Below, piece by piece: positions 20,611 through 33,200 of a stretch of 64,000 nt of DNA. Position 1 is the first letter of the stretch. The number at the start of each line of letters is the position of its first letter. The notes beneath the pieces are model-generated. The model had not been told where the DNA came from. It saw only the letters and a program-made list of their open reading frames with translations, and ran no database searches. This DNA is from Clavulina sp. PMI_390 (lineage: Eukaryota > Basidiomycota > Agaricomycetes > Cantharellales > Hydnaceae). The stretch spans positions 82,938-146,937 of the forward strand of contig WIDE01000084.1 of assembly GCA_015039315.1 (NCBI GenBank), in the 5' to 3' direction. Made by a program: the position numbers and the translations under genes.

Positions 20611-22667
20611 ATGGTTAGTGGCGCTTTTCCTTTGTCCAATTTATCGTAGTCTACTGACAGAAACTGCGTTAGAAAATAAAAGTTCTTCAGCATGACCCTG
20701 AGGATCATCTACCGGCCCGAGCTGGTGATCCAACACCTGTTTCTCGCAACCTAGATCCTTTGGCACATCCCTTTGCAAAAGCTCGCGAACGCACACGAGC
20801 ACTGAATGCTGCAAAGATCGATCGCATGTTTGCAAAGCCCTTCTTAGCGAGCTTAGAAGGGCACGTGGATGGTGTGAATGTTGTTGTTAGACAGCCTGAT
20901 AGTCTATCAAGTATTGCAAGTGCGAGTGCCGATGGAGGTCAGTGGCCCAAAGCATTCTTGAGTTTCGACTTCAATTTACAATTGCGCTTTTGGCTTCTTA
21001 GAGATCATTGTGCACGATCTTCCTCAGAGAAAGCACTTAGTGAAGATTCCAGGAGCACACCGTCGCAGCGCAACTGGCCTTTCCTATGCAGGACCCTCCA
21101 GACTATTAAGTTGCGGCGTGGACCAGACAGTCAAACTATGGGATGTCCAGGTCACTGCAGATGCTGACGGGATGGAAGTAGATGAAGAAGGGGAAGCTAT
21201 CGTTCGGGTTGGTGTTCAGTATGCCTCGTGGGCTGCTTCGATGAGTCTCACGCACTCTACCCTTATTAGACCAGAAGCCCAATAAGAACATATCAAGGCA
21301 AAGCACCCTTCAAGTATGAGCTATTCCTTCTATCTTAATGATGTTAATAAACTGACCCCCTTACCCAGTGCCATTGACCATCACCGGACCGACCCGCTCT
21401 TTGCGACCGCCTCCAACACCGTCCAGTTGTGGGATGAAACCAAGTACGGCTAAAAGCACTGATCTTCTTGGGATTGAGGATGCGTCTCGGACTTACCTTT
21501 TGTTTTGCCTAGAACTTCTCCAGTAATGAATCTCACTTTCCCTACGGCCACCGAAACCATTACCGCACTCAAATTCAACCAGTCCGAAGCATCCATCCTA
21601 GCATCTACCGGCTCCGATCGCACATTCACACTATATGACGTTCGGACCGGAAAGGCAGAGCGACGGCTGGTTTTCCAAATGCGCGCTAACGCCCTCTCAT
21701 GGTCACCAACCCTCCCCACATCGATCCTCCTTGCGTCCGAAGACCACAACCTATACACATTCGACGTCCGATCCCTTACGTCACCGACACAGATATACAA
21801 GGGTCATGTAGCGGCCGTCATGAGCTGTGACTGGGGGCCCACAGGTACCGAGTTTGTCTCTGGTGGGTGGGATAGGACGATTCGGATATGGAAGGAGGGA
21901 GAGGGCAAGGGTTCTGAGGTGTACCATACGAAGCGCATGCAGCGGTGAGCCCTCCCCCTTGTAGTACTCAAGCCTGCTTCTCTAATCAGCGCTGACTCAT
22001 TCGGTACTCAGTGTATTTTCGACAACTTACACTGGTGACGCACGGTTCATTTTATCTGGCTCAGATGATGGAAATGTGAGATTATGGAAGGCGCATGCAT
22101 CGGAGAAGCTGGGTATAATCGCAGGGCGGGAGCGGGCGGCGCAAGAGTATCGCACCAAGCTGCGCGAGAAGTGGAAGTTCGACCCGGAAGTCGGGAGGAT
22201 CGAGAGGTGCGTCGCACGTTCCTTTTTCTTCGCACCTTGCTGTCTCGCACATCTTGCTTGGATGGGAATCGGCATCCCGTGTCCTTTAACCATTGAATAT
22301 TTACTCATGCCGTTTTGCTTTTTTTCTACGCACGTTGTGTGTTTGTGCACACTCTGTGATATGTGCTCGGATGAATTTCCCCTCCGATTATATTCCGACC
22401 TCCACCCTACCACACGCACCGCTACATCATTGTTGATCTGCTTATGTCCGTTACGGCACGACGCGGCGTTTCCGGCTCCGCATGGAATTCCTCGGGATCA
22501 TCAGGAGGAGGCATCTCCCCAAGGCCATCCATAGCACTGCAACGCTCAAGCGAACGATGCTCGACGCGCGCAAGGTCAAGGAGGAGCGCAGGAGACAACA
22601 TTCACGGGCAGGGGAGAAAAAGCCGACCGCCGAGCGCAAAAAATTCGTGCTTGCCGAACAGGCATGA
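20611..22667 (+). CDS. SOF1: Sof1/DCAF13, WD40 protein of the SSU processome
   Basis: U3 snoRNP-associated factor needed for 18S rRNA maturation in the nucleolus. The N-terminus MKIKVLQHDPEDHLPAR is obtained by splicing ATG (20611-20613) over intron 20614-20672. WD repeats follow: SLEGHVDGVN, LLSCGVDQTVKLWDV, TYQGKAPFNAIDHHRTDPL, FATASNTVQLWDETK, ASTGSDRTFTLYDVRTGK, ASEDHNLYTFDVRSL, VSGGWDRTIRIWKEG and LSGSDDGNVRLWKAHAS. The C-terminal Sof1 domain is basic and highly conserved: EKLGIIAGRERAAQEYRTKL, then after an intron RRHLPKAIHSTATLKRTMLD, with a Lys/Arg/Glu tail ending AERKKFVLAEQA and TGA at 22665-22667. The gene has about seven introns; all key regions are present. Confidence 0.95.
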
Positions 22668-24308
22668 TCATGTATACCCATGTGCTTGTGCTAAACATAA
22701 AAAAGTCCATTGTCGGACCCCGCGTCTCACTCGTCTCACAGTCTATTTTTCTCCATCAATGCATTTTTTGGGTGTCCGCTAAAGCTCGGGGATCGTTATG
22801 GTTGCATGCGCATATCGGTTTTCGGGCAAATCTCTCTTCCACTTGCCCCTCCGACGGCGCAGTTTTGGATCTTATGCGGCTCAACCATTCGTCCATATGC
22901 ATCCGCCAGTACAAGGGGAGTTTACACCCGGGGAGCGGTACCGGTATCTCCGTCTGCAGATCTTCCGTTGTTCAGCCACTGGTCGCCATGTTCTTCCAGC
23001 ACGACCATGTGACTGTCAATCTGCACCGACACCCAGCTGATCTATGATTGTTAGCGGACAGAGGCGACGATCAGCGACGGAAAAGTAGCGAATGAATTAA
23101 TGCAATGATGGTATGGGTTGTGTAAGGTTACAGGAAGGGGAGGTCGAGACGATGCATTTGATTGTATAGATGTTCATGCAACTGAGCTCGAGTGTTACAA
23201 ACGGGATACAACCTACAGGGGCGTGATGGAAATGATGAGAGTGTCCCGAAAGTCACGATGCAAGGGGAAGATCGTAAAAGGAAAAATGCTGAGGAAGAAA
23301 GAAGGGGGAAAGAAAGGGAAAGCCTGATTGATTAATGGCCCGAAGAAGAACAGTGTGAAATAACTCTAATGAACGAAAAGGAGAAGATCAAAAGAAGTGT
23401 AATGATGGAATAAAGCTTGAGCGGGTGAGGCTAAATGAGGTGGAGAAGTCTAGGCTCGAGAACTACACATGACACCTCCGCGTTCTGGAGCACGGCAATA
23501 AGATAGGTGGTGAATACGGAGATCTTGTATGCTTGTCCCCAATGACTAAGCTATGAGATGGAGGGCGGTAGGTGTCTGAATGAATGAGATACCTTGCGGG
23601 GTCAGGTTATGCGCACCGACACTCGCACATATGGATGGATCCAGCCCAATCTGATCGGGCGATGAGCCGCCGCAAAGAGGTGGACAGCGCCAAGAAGAAG
23701 TAGCTTTATTACTTCGACTAGGCGTGGAGCGATGGACAAGCGGAGTGCATGGCGCAAGGCGTCGAACATCCGCATGGATACACATACCTCATGGACGAAC
23801 ATGGAGGAGCAACATGTGGGGGACGAGAGCCACAGGAGGCGTAGTCACAACGACGGGGGTGCGTCGGGGGAGTCGGGTTTCGACATGTGGGGGACGAGAG
23901 CCACAGGAGGCGTAGTCACAACGACGGGGGTGCGTCGGGGGAGTCGGGTTTCGGGGCGAACGATTAATGGAAAAGCACAGAGAGATGCACGGCGCCATCA
24001 TGTGTTCCTCCTCTCTCCCTATCCTCGCTCCCAGAATTTATCATGGACGGCGAAAGAGCATCTGAATCGATAGATGGATGGATGTATGGGTGGGCACGGA
24101 TGGGGATAACCTGAAACAGGGTGGCTTGACTGGGCCAGTTCATGTCTAGTAGGTGGAAAAAAAAGACAGGTATGATGAAGAAGGTTGATTGGGCCGACCG
24201 ATGCAGCCAAGAATTCCAACTAATAGCCCGTCCGTTCACCCGTTCCATCTGGCTTTTTGGCTGAGCACATGCACAGAGAAAAAATTTCGGGGTGCCAACT
24301 CTGGCGAA
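22668..24308. other. Intergenic region between convergent SOF1 and arrestin genes
   Basis: About 1.6 kb without a supported gene. It must contain the 3' ends of both flanking transcripts. Its only clear structure is the 71-bp tandem duplication reported separately. Stretches around 23220-23330 are purine-rich (AAG/GGA), giving spurious Lys/Arg-rich frames. Confidence 0.5.
23812..23953. repeat. Perfect 2 x 71-bp tandem direct repeat
   Basis: The unit starting ACATGTGGGGGACGAGAG at 23812 recurs without mismatch at 23883, so 23812-23882 and 23883-23953 are identical. The unit is GC-rich and lies outside any supported gene. Confidence 0.95.
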
Positions 24309-26843
24309 TCAGCGCTCTCTCGCCGCCGAAGTAGATCTTGCTAACAAAGGTGTTGTTGTATCGGTTGTGCGGACCGTTGAACTGGAGCCCATTCTAGTCG
24401 GTACGAGCGATAATCCAGAGGCAGAACCAGCGGCATGAGGAGTGAGGTTGGTGGGCCCAGATTCAGATTCGGCGAGTGGAGCCAGCGTAGAAGAAATAGC
24501 ATACGAGCGAGGCTTGGGTTCGTTTAACCGACTTGCATTGACCAGCGCGACAGGCACGCTCAGGAATGGGGGCATCATGAGCTGCAGTGCCGGCTGTCCC
24601 CGCTGAGCTTGTCCAAGGCCCCCACTACCACCAGCAGCGCTACTGCCACTGCTGTAAATACTGCCGCCAGGGGCGCCAGCAGCCATCGGTAAAGCTGGAA
24701 GGGCAGGGCGCACTTTTGTCGTGTCGAGCACTGGGATTCGCTGCTGCAAATTCGCGTTGAATTCTACCAACGGTGGAGTAAATCTGTACGCTGGGCTGGC
24801 GGTGGCGAGTGGGGATGTCGCGGGGAACGATGTGTTGGGCGCAGAGGGTGATGCAAAGACAACAATGTTAGGGAGCTGCGGGAAGGCTTGGAGAGGGGAA
24901 GAGGCTGGCTGGAGGGAGGAGGAAAATTTGAGCTTAATCTCATACTGTCAGGCAGCGTGATGTGCAGCGAATAGAACGAAACCAAAAGGAGACTGTGAGC
25001 AAGGGAGATCGACAACACGAGGAGGGGATGTACACACCCCAACTTCCAAGCAAGGGAACACGAAATCAGGTAATAGACTGGAACGGAGGGGGATCTCGCC
25101 CTGAAGGACCCTTTCTAGTCCCGTCCCAGGCCCTCTAGTTGTTGGACCGGCACCTGCACCTGGTATCCCGCCAGTAGCTTCCCAAAGCGTCGCAACGCCC
25201 AACGCCTCCATGCCGTTCGCAACAGGCTTGACTCGACCATCAACCGTCATGACCCTTGCGAGCGCCACATGGAGCGAGCTTGGGCGCGTCAGGAAATCAA
25301 ATAGTTCTGGGTCCAACATTGATTGCTGCGAACCACTACCACCATCCCCTCCCCCTCCTCTTTTAGATCCCTCAGCTTGCGGCGAGCCAGGAGGGTGAGA
25401 GTACGCGCGCGAGCGGGACCGTACGAGAGCAAGCGGAGAGACCCTCCCAGACGACGGAGACGTGGATTTTGACTTGGCCATTGATGTCGATGACGCGGAC
25501 GGCGGTGCAGGGGTGAACTTGAGAAAGAAGTGGATGGGAGAACCCGTCGTGTATTGGTGTGGGAGGGGGAGAAAGAGCTGGTGATGATGAGTATGATTAT
25601 GATCGCCGTATGCGCGCGAGGGAGAAAGAGAGCGACCACCGCAATCAAGGCAAAAAGAAGGAAAGAAGGAACACCCATTTCGAGGGAGGAAAAGGGAAAG
25701 AAGAATCAGCGTTCTGCTCACTTACTCACATGGTGTAATATCATTCAAGCTTAGGGGGGGAACAGCTCACCTGGCATCTAAGCTCGAACGGTGAATTATT
25801 CCATGTCCCACTTAGGCGCGTCTCAGTGGTCGAATACCCCTCGACATCAACCTCGGGTGAGGGGAGGAGCAAACCGTGGCGGTAGGCGTCTTGGCGCAAG
25901 TTGGAGGCAGGGAAGTCTGGTATTGAGATGGGAACATGGCGGAAGGGCGCGCGCACACTATTAGACGCCGAATTCGGGCCACTCAATCAGTCATCGATGG
26001 ACAAACACGAAAACATGAAAAAAGGGGGGCAGAGGGGGGATAGTGTGAAAGGAAAAGTACATACACATTGTCGAGCTTCATGAAACCTCGCTTGACCTCT
26101 GCAACGACGGCGAATTGAAGAATGTATGGCATGCCGCGATCGATGAATGTTGGGGGGAGGTCAAACTCTGTGCGATCGCGGTGGTACTCGAGATGGAAGG
26201 TCCGGGCCTCGATGGGTTTGTATGATTTTGGGACCCGGAATTGGAATGGCCAGGCATGCTTGCCAGCTTTGAGATTGTTAGAGCTAGAGCCAGAGGGAAA
26301 GACGGCGAACGTGTCGCGATAAAAGGGTTTGCGGGCGACGGACTCTTGGGATGCATTGTCCTTGACACCGGCTTGGGCAACAAACAGCGTAGCTTCAGTG
26401 GCACGCTCGAGCCAGCCTTCGACCTACAAGATGATATATAATGATTTTGAGTAAAGGTATCGCTCAGAACCACAATGATGAAGAAAAGGGACACTGACGG
26501 TTACGGTGATCTCCTTGGGACTTTCGGATTTGGGGATGTCCCAGGTGAGGGTACCAGAGATGGTCGAGTTTGTGAAGAAGACTGGGGTGGATGTTGGTGA
26601 GGAAGCATGGGATTTGAAGTCGAGGGTAAGGCCCCGAGTAGAGAATGTGTGTGAGGTGGTTGGGGTAGACGACGAGCGCGGTGCTGGAGCAACGGCGGCA
26701 GCAGCAGTCTGACTCTGAGTGTGATGTCGGACCCGAGGCATATCGGAGTTGGGACGAGTGGCCTCTGAATACGAAGGCGGGGACTCGGACTCGGTGGGCT
26801 GAGGGGGGCGCCGGGTAGTCCAAGAATTCGGCAGGAAGGCCAT
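24309..26843 (-). CDS. Alpha-arrestin (ART-like endocytic adaptor)
   Basis: Alpha-arrestins link Rsp5/Nedd4-type ubiquitin ligases to membrane transporters. The N-terminus MAFLPNSWTTRRPP is followed by an ESPPSYSEAT segment whose PPSY (residues 22-25) is a WW-domain-binding PY motif. The arrestin N-domain is recognisable: GLTLDFKSHASS, VFFTNSTISGTLTWDIPKS, ITVTVEGWLERATEATLFV (across an intron near 26430-26500), KAGKHAWPFQFRVPKSYKP and RTFHLEYHRDRTEFDLPPTF. The C-domain follows with SGTWNNSPFELRCQ, LFDFLTRPSSLHVALARVM, LPDFVFPCLEVG/YEIKLKFSSS and a long Pro/Ser/Ala-rich tail ending STSAARER. Around seven introns are present, and the middle exon carries a disordered Ser/Gly-rich insert. The PY motif lies before the arrestin fold, whereas the yeast proteins usually have it after. 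Exon boundaries near 25550-25760 are the least certain. Confidence 0.85.
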
Positions 26844-29800
26844 TAAGGCAAGTTATGACAGACACGGCGTCGGAAGGACCAGCATGGGTGGGGACAGGGA
26901 AGGAGGAAGAGAGAGAGGAGGCGCGAGCTGCTTTGGTGTAGCGAAGTCAAAGAAGCACGGGAACACACTAATACTAATAGTAATACTGAGTAGTAATACT
27001 GGATGTGATACAAGTGATATATGCCCGCACACATATGCGTAGTCGCTGGGCGCACACGAGGGTCAGAAAAACTGCACCACATGGAGCACCAAGTGACTCA
27101 GGGCTTGCCGGACTTACGGTCACTTGTCAACACAGGGTTGTCACTGGCACCTTCCCAGACAGGCGCCTTTAGTGGGGCCCCCCCGCGGTGGGTTTTTGGG
27201 GCCACTGCGTGTAGCAGACGTCTGCGCCGATGCACAAAGACGAGATGGGGACGCAGCAGATCTCAGGGCATTTGGGTACACATGCGGGCGCGGAGCGCTC
27301 GGCTAACGAGTTGGAGCCGATCGATGACTACTGGGCGTATTTCACCTCTATTTTCTTTTTTGCTCTCCACACGAGAAGCGTGCGAGGTGGCATTTCTGCA
27401 GTGCATTCTCTCTCTGTGTGATTCGCAAAGAGAACAAAAAGGAGTGGCCTCGTCGACTGTGTGACTTTATTACATGTAGCTTTTTTTCTGAGCCAGGCCC
27501 GTACACTGTCTACCATATTTGTCTAAACTGTCAAACCTCGGCGGCCCTGCTCTGTGCTCCACAATGGCCAATGGGTCCATGCAAATGTGCTCGATGGTTC
27601 TTCCACATGAATGCCGCTCCTCCCGACCATCCCGACCTTCGTGCGATCCCCCACCACCACACACCACATTGCGATTTGCAGTCACCACTTGTCGCTAGTT
27701 ACCTCTTCTTGGATCCATACGGTGAATTTGGCACTCTTAATGTGACCCCCAGTCTTGGCGGCGTTCCAAGCCCCAAATATCGTCTTGGCCACCACAACCC
27801 TTTTCTGTTTTTGCCCCAAAGGTTGCAAACCCTCTCAGCATGGTCCATCAATTTTCATCATTTGCCTCCACCAGCTCATCCGCGCAGCCTAAATTCCTCG
27901 GTGGTGATATTCATCATTTCTGATCGAGCATGCTGTATACCATCAATATATAAATAAAGGCTCGCTCGCTCGACTGGAGATGACGACGCTTCCTGCATCC
28001 ACATGGAAGGTACTCCTTTCGATGCGTGTATCGTTACCAACGCACGACCATCCGATCCATCACTTTCATACCGCATAAACTGGTCTTGCCCACCCAAAAC
28101 CTCCGATATCTTGCACGTCGAGCTCTCATCCAGAAAAAGAACACACCATCATCCCCAACGCCGAAGCGGCACGGAGTTTGCGATTCGTGTTAGCGGAGGC
28201 ACGCTTGTTCGGCCGCGTCAATGGGGAAGAGGAATGATCTCCTCTCTCTCTCCGCCTATTCGTCTATTACAATCAGAAAGAAAGAGTTGCCTCTCGAGTT
28301 CTTGCACCGCGTATCCATGCTACCATGCCCAGCGATCGATCGTTTCTTAGGTCCTCGGCCACGCGACATACCTCTAAAAAAACAAGGTAGAAACAACCCT
28401 GCTGTCTGGTGATGCTTATGGCATGGTACGATGTATGTGTGTGATCGCGCGCCCGAGTCGGCCGACCGACAAAAATCTCACCTGATGTGTATGTGTGCTT
28501 TGCTGCGGTGTCGAGGGGGTCCGTCCGGCATTCCGTAGCCCGTCCAAGGGCCCTCTAGACCCATGCATGGGCCCCCACGGTTCTTTTTGTGAGATCTACT
28601 ATGTTTGAATTCGGGGGACGAGGGGCGATCGGGGGACTGGCGTGCGATGCCCATGAATGGAATCGAATGCTGCGTTCTCCTAGGAGTGGGCTCTAATCCT
28701 GGCCACGGCTTCACGCGTGGCTGCTTCCATGCGTGCATGCATATATGCATCCACGCTTGTTTGTTTGCCCCACACCGCGCAGAAAAAAAGAAGCATCCCG
28801 ACAACGATCTCGCTACTGAGCTATGATGCTGCGCTGGCCGAAGGAGGCAATATCGTTCTAACCTGATTCATCAGCGTCATCAAGATGACGCTACAAAATC
28901 TACTGCTAGGTCATCCTCGGTTTTTACAGTCATCTTACTACGACAACCTGTTCATGCGCGTTCATGTGCGCGTCTGACGAGCTCAAAAAAACCTTTCATT
29001 TTCGTCGGTCGAACCGGAAGCCGCATACATCAATATTTTCATTGAACGGATCTGCAGTGACGGCAAGCAAGGAACGACGTGCATCTTTTGCGCAGCAAGG
29101 AAGCGATCGAGATTAATACGCAAGGGTCAAGAACTGTCGCATCCCCTTCCTTGTCAACGAGCACGGCTCACGAAAGCACCTCTGTTCACCAATCGATGAG
29201 ATACTAATAACCAGATGGATTCCAACGGAAGTGAAACGACGCGAGCTCGCATCGGATCGCTAAAGGGTGGTGGAGCGAAAGAAAAACGTGCGAGGGCTGA
29301 CATGTCGGCAGTTCCTGACTTCCTCGTGTGCACCCAAGAGTGGAGTGCTGCGGGTATCCACATGATCGGTTGCGAGGTGACTCATGATCATATATAACTA
29401 GTAGTAGCCGGGTCCCCAGTGGTTCGATGACGAAATTCCGAGATAAGGTTCACTTTCTTTAGGGTGGGGGGTTTTCGCTGCCGAAAGATGGAAACCCTCA
29501 CGGCTCCAGCTTGCGAGAAATGATGCGAGAAATGATCACACTCCACGGATTTATTGCATCAATTGATCGAGGACGGGGAGAGCTGGAAAGGGGTAGCCAT
29601 AGGTTTTGGTATTGTCGTATGGCTTCCTTTCGGCCGAGATGCAACCAAGTGGGACTCTGCTCCTGCCCAGAGTGTCACGGATGAGCAAGTGAGAGAAATT
29701 GTGCTAGACCGCATGGCCTCGGTAAATTTAGTCATAGGGGCAGTGCAGCCAAAGGGTAATCCATGGGAGCGATGGGGATACATAGATGTGGTATTATTCG

Positions 29801-30236
29801 AGTGAGTCAGGCAGGCTGGGTATTCGGGCCATCGAATCTTATGACATTCGTCGGGGAGGAGGAGCCCGACTCTTGAATAAGATGGGACTGTAGCTGAAAT
29901 CTCCCAATATGCGCTAATGACTCGATGCTGCCGCTACGAAAATCACCTGCTGACACAAGACTTAGTAGAGTCACTTTGACCAAGAATAAGGTCACAATCA
30001 AGCGGATGTTCATCATGACCGGAGTGCGGCCCCTAAATCCGCATGTTTTCCGCTTAGTCGCATCCAACCAGCCATCCTAGAAGCCTTTCCCAACCGAGCA
30101 GCACACAATTGGGCTCACAGTAAAGAGTTTCCCTCGATGTGGAGGCCCTTGGCGTCCACACATCCAAACATATACAGACCCCCGCGGGAAGAATCTTGTT
30201 CGAGTCATAGAAATTGGGAGGGAGAGGTGCGTTTGA
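26844..30236. other. Long divergent intergenic region between arrestin and valyl-tRNA synthetase
   Basis: About 3.4 kb with no supported gene. A TATATAAATAAAG motif sits at about 27945-27957 without a convincing downstream coding sequence. Small palindromes occur: CCCATGCATGGG at 28560-28571 and a GCGTGCATGCATATATGCATCCACGC-like imperfect one at about 28732-28757. A short frame at 29554-29805 (83 aa, with IVVWLPFGRDATKW and NPWERWGYIDVVLFE) has fairly natural composition but no recognised family or splice structure, so I leave it uncalled. Confidence 0.45.
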
Positions 30237-33200
30237 ATGCGGTATTTGCTGTCGATTGGCTTTCATCGACTGCCACACGCGCATCGTCTGCCTCGTATCC
30301 CAACCCGTCTCCTCATGTCGGCGCCTCCACCTACCGAACCGCCAGCAGCAGCAACGCCAGCTGGTCCTGACCCCAACTCTAAAAGTGGTGGTATGTGTGT
30401 TTCTCTCCTCGCCGTCGCCTCAGATCGGTGGGCGTGTATGCATATGAGGTGTGACTCGATCGAGTGCTGATCGATGTCGAAAATTAGCCAAGAAGGAAGC
30501 AAAACGTCTAGAATTAGAGGCGAAGAAGGCCGCCAAGGCTGCTAAGGCTGTCGTCGCTCCCAAGAAGGACAAGGCTCCTGCTGCTGAAAAGGCCAAAAAG
30601 CCGGAAGATGAGCCCTTTGTCAACACCACACCTTCGGGAGACAAGAAAGGTGAGCCTGCTGTCGATATCCATGTCACCAGCTAGCGCATACATGCTCATC
30701 GTCTGCACATCGCGAACTATCCAGATCTCTCACAAGCGATGGCTGATGGCTACAATCCCATCGCTGTTGAGTCTGCCTGGTATGACTGGTGGCACAAGGA
30801 AGGCTTCTTCAAACCTGTCCTAGGCCCCGATGGCAAACCCAAAGACGGCAAGCCCTTCGTCATTCCCTTCCCCCCTCCCAATGTCACCGGCAGTCTACAT
30901 ATTGGCCACGCCCTTACATTCGCCCTCCAAGATTCCATGATTCGATGGTGAGTCATTCCTCGTCGCAATGACGTTCTCCTGTGCATACATCCACTGATGC
31001 TTTATTTCTCCAAAATGTGTAGGAACCGTATGCTTGGTCGCACGACACTGTTCATCCCAGGCTTCGACCACGCTGGCATCTCCACCCAGTCCGTCGTCGA
31101 GAAGCGACTCTACAGCGCAACAAAACAGACCCGACACGACCTTGGGCGAGAAAAGTTCCTTGAGAAGGTTTGGGAGTGGAAGACAGAGTGCGTTTTCCAC
31201 ATCAAATGAACATCGCCTCTTCTTTTGCTCTTGAATTGACCTGTGGCGAGACTATAGCTACCATGCCCGCATCACTTCCCAGCTGAAGAGATTAGGTGCC
31301 AGTTGTGACTGGGACCGCGAAGCATTCACAATGAGCGAGGTTTGATTTTTTTTCTCTATGGGAAACAATCGCAATCAGCTCAATACGTATCACACGCCTA
31401 TCTGCAGAGTCTTTCCACTGCCGTCGTCGAGACTTTCTGTCGCCTAAGAGAGGAGGGGGTTATCTACCGCGCCAATCGACTTGTCAATTGGTGTGTCCAG
31501 CTCAATACCACCCTGTCCAATTTGGAAGTACGTGGCGCACTCCTCGTGCATATCATCCTCTTTGATTGACATTGGGGCTATCGTATTGCTATTACTTCAC
31601 TATGCATTCAGGTTGACCAAAAGAAGATCGAGGGCAGGACCCTGCTCAATGTTCCTGGGTACGACATCAAGGAGAAGTTTGAGTTTGGCGTCATTACTTC
31701 GTTTGCTTACCACATTGAGAATTCTGGTAAGGCTTGGAGCTTGTGTGAAATGTTTCCTGTCTCCTCTAAATGCTCTGATTGCCAGATGAGAAAATTGTCA
31801 TTGCTACTACCCGACCTGAGACCATGCTGGGTGATACCGCCATTGCTGTCCATCCTGATGATGCTCGATACAAGGTACTGGATCGATCTCCGCACTCTTT
31901 CTACGAAATGACTCTCATTCCCCCTTCCATTAAACGCACGCCATCATTAGCACCTACACGGCAAGTTCGCTATCCACCCCTTCCTCGACCGTCGCATGCC
32001 CATCATCACCGATTCAATCGCCGTCGACATGGAGTTCGGCACAGGTGCTGTCAAGATCACTCCCGCCCATGACCCCAACGATTACGAAGTTGGACTGAGG
32101 CACAAATTACCATTCATCAATATCTTGAATGATAACGGGACGTTGAATGAGAATGCTGGGCCTACGTACCAGGTGCGAAATCGCTTCTTCATATGGCACA
32201 TTAGGCCTTTGAAGATTCCAAACATGGAGTGTTGATGGATATTTCGTCGCTTTTACAGGGAATGAAACGTTTCCATGCTCGAGTCAAAGTCGTCCAGGAC
32301 TTGAAGGATAGGGGCGACTATGTTGACACGAAGGACAACCCAATGAACATTCCCATCTGCGCGTGCGTGCTTCTCGTCCCGTCCCCGATTCGATAACAGA
32401 CATCTAATAAACAATCCTCGCAGTAAATCTGGGGACGTTGTTGAACCCGTCATGAAACCTCAATGGTGGGTCAACTGCAAGCCACTTGCTGAGGAGGCAA
32501 TCAAGGTAATTAGCATTCATTCCGTTCAGTAGAGACCAGCTCGATAAGTATTTCCCTATAGCGTACCCAAGCTGGAGAGCTCCTCATCCGTCCCGCCGCC
32601 TCCGAAGCAGAGTGGTATCGTTGGCTAGAATCCATTCAGGATTGGTGTGTTTCCCGGCAATTGTGGTGGGGTCATCGGATTCCGGCCTATTATGTTAAGA
32701 TTGAGGGCCAAACCGAAGACGTGCGTTTTTCTCATACACCCTCTTGTTGTCTACGCCGCCTGGTAACCCATGTGTTTCATCACTAGCGAATCAATGATGC
32801 CAACTGGGTAGTTGGGCGCACCATTGAGGAGGCCACTGAGCGGGCAAAGGCCATTGCTGGGGATGCTCCATTCACTCTCGAACAAGACGAGGACGTTTTG
32901 GATACATGGTTCTCATCTGGACTTTGGCCCTGGTCTATTAACGGCTGGCCTCAGAAGGTGAGGACGCGACCTGGGCATTTCATTCTTTCACTAACATACT
33001 CTCTGCTAGACCGCGGACCTCGAAAACTTCTATCCTTCCTCTGTTCTTGAGACCGGCTGGGACATTCTTTTCTTCTGGGTCGCTCGCATGGTCATGCTTG
33101 GCCTGCGCCTCACTGATACGATGCCTTTCTCTGAAGTCTACTGCCACGCCATGATTCGTGATGCACATGGGCGAAAAATGTCGAAATCCCTCGGGAACGT

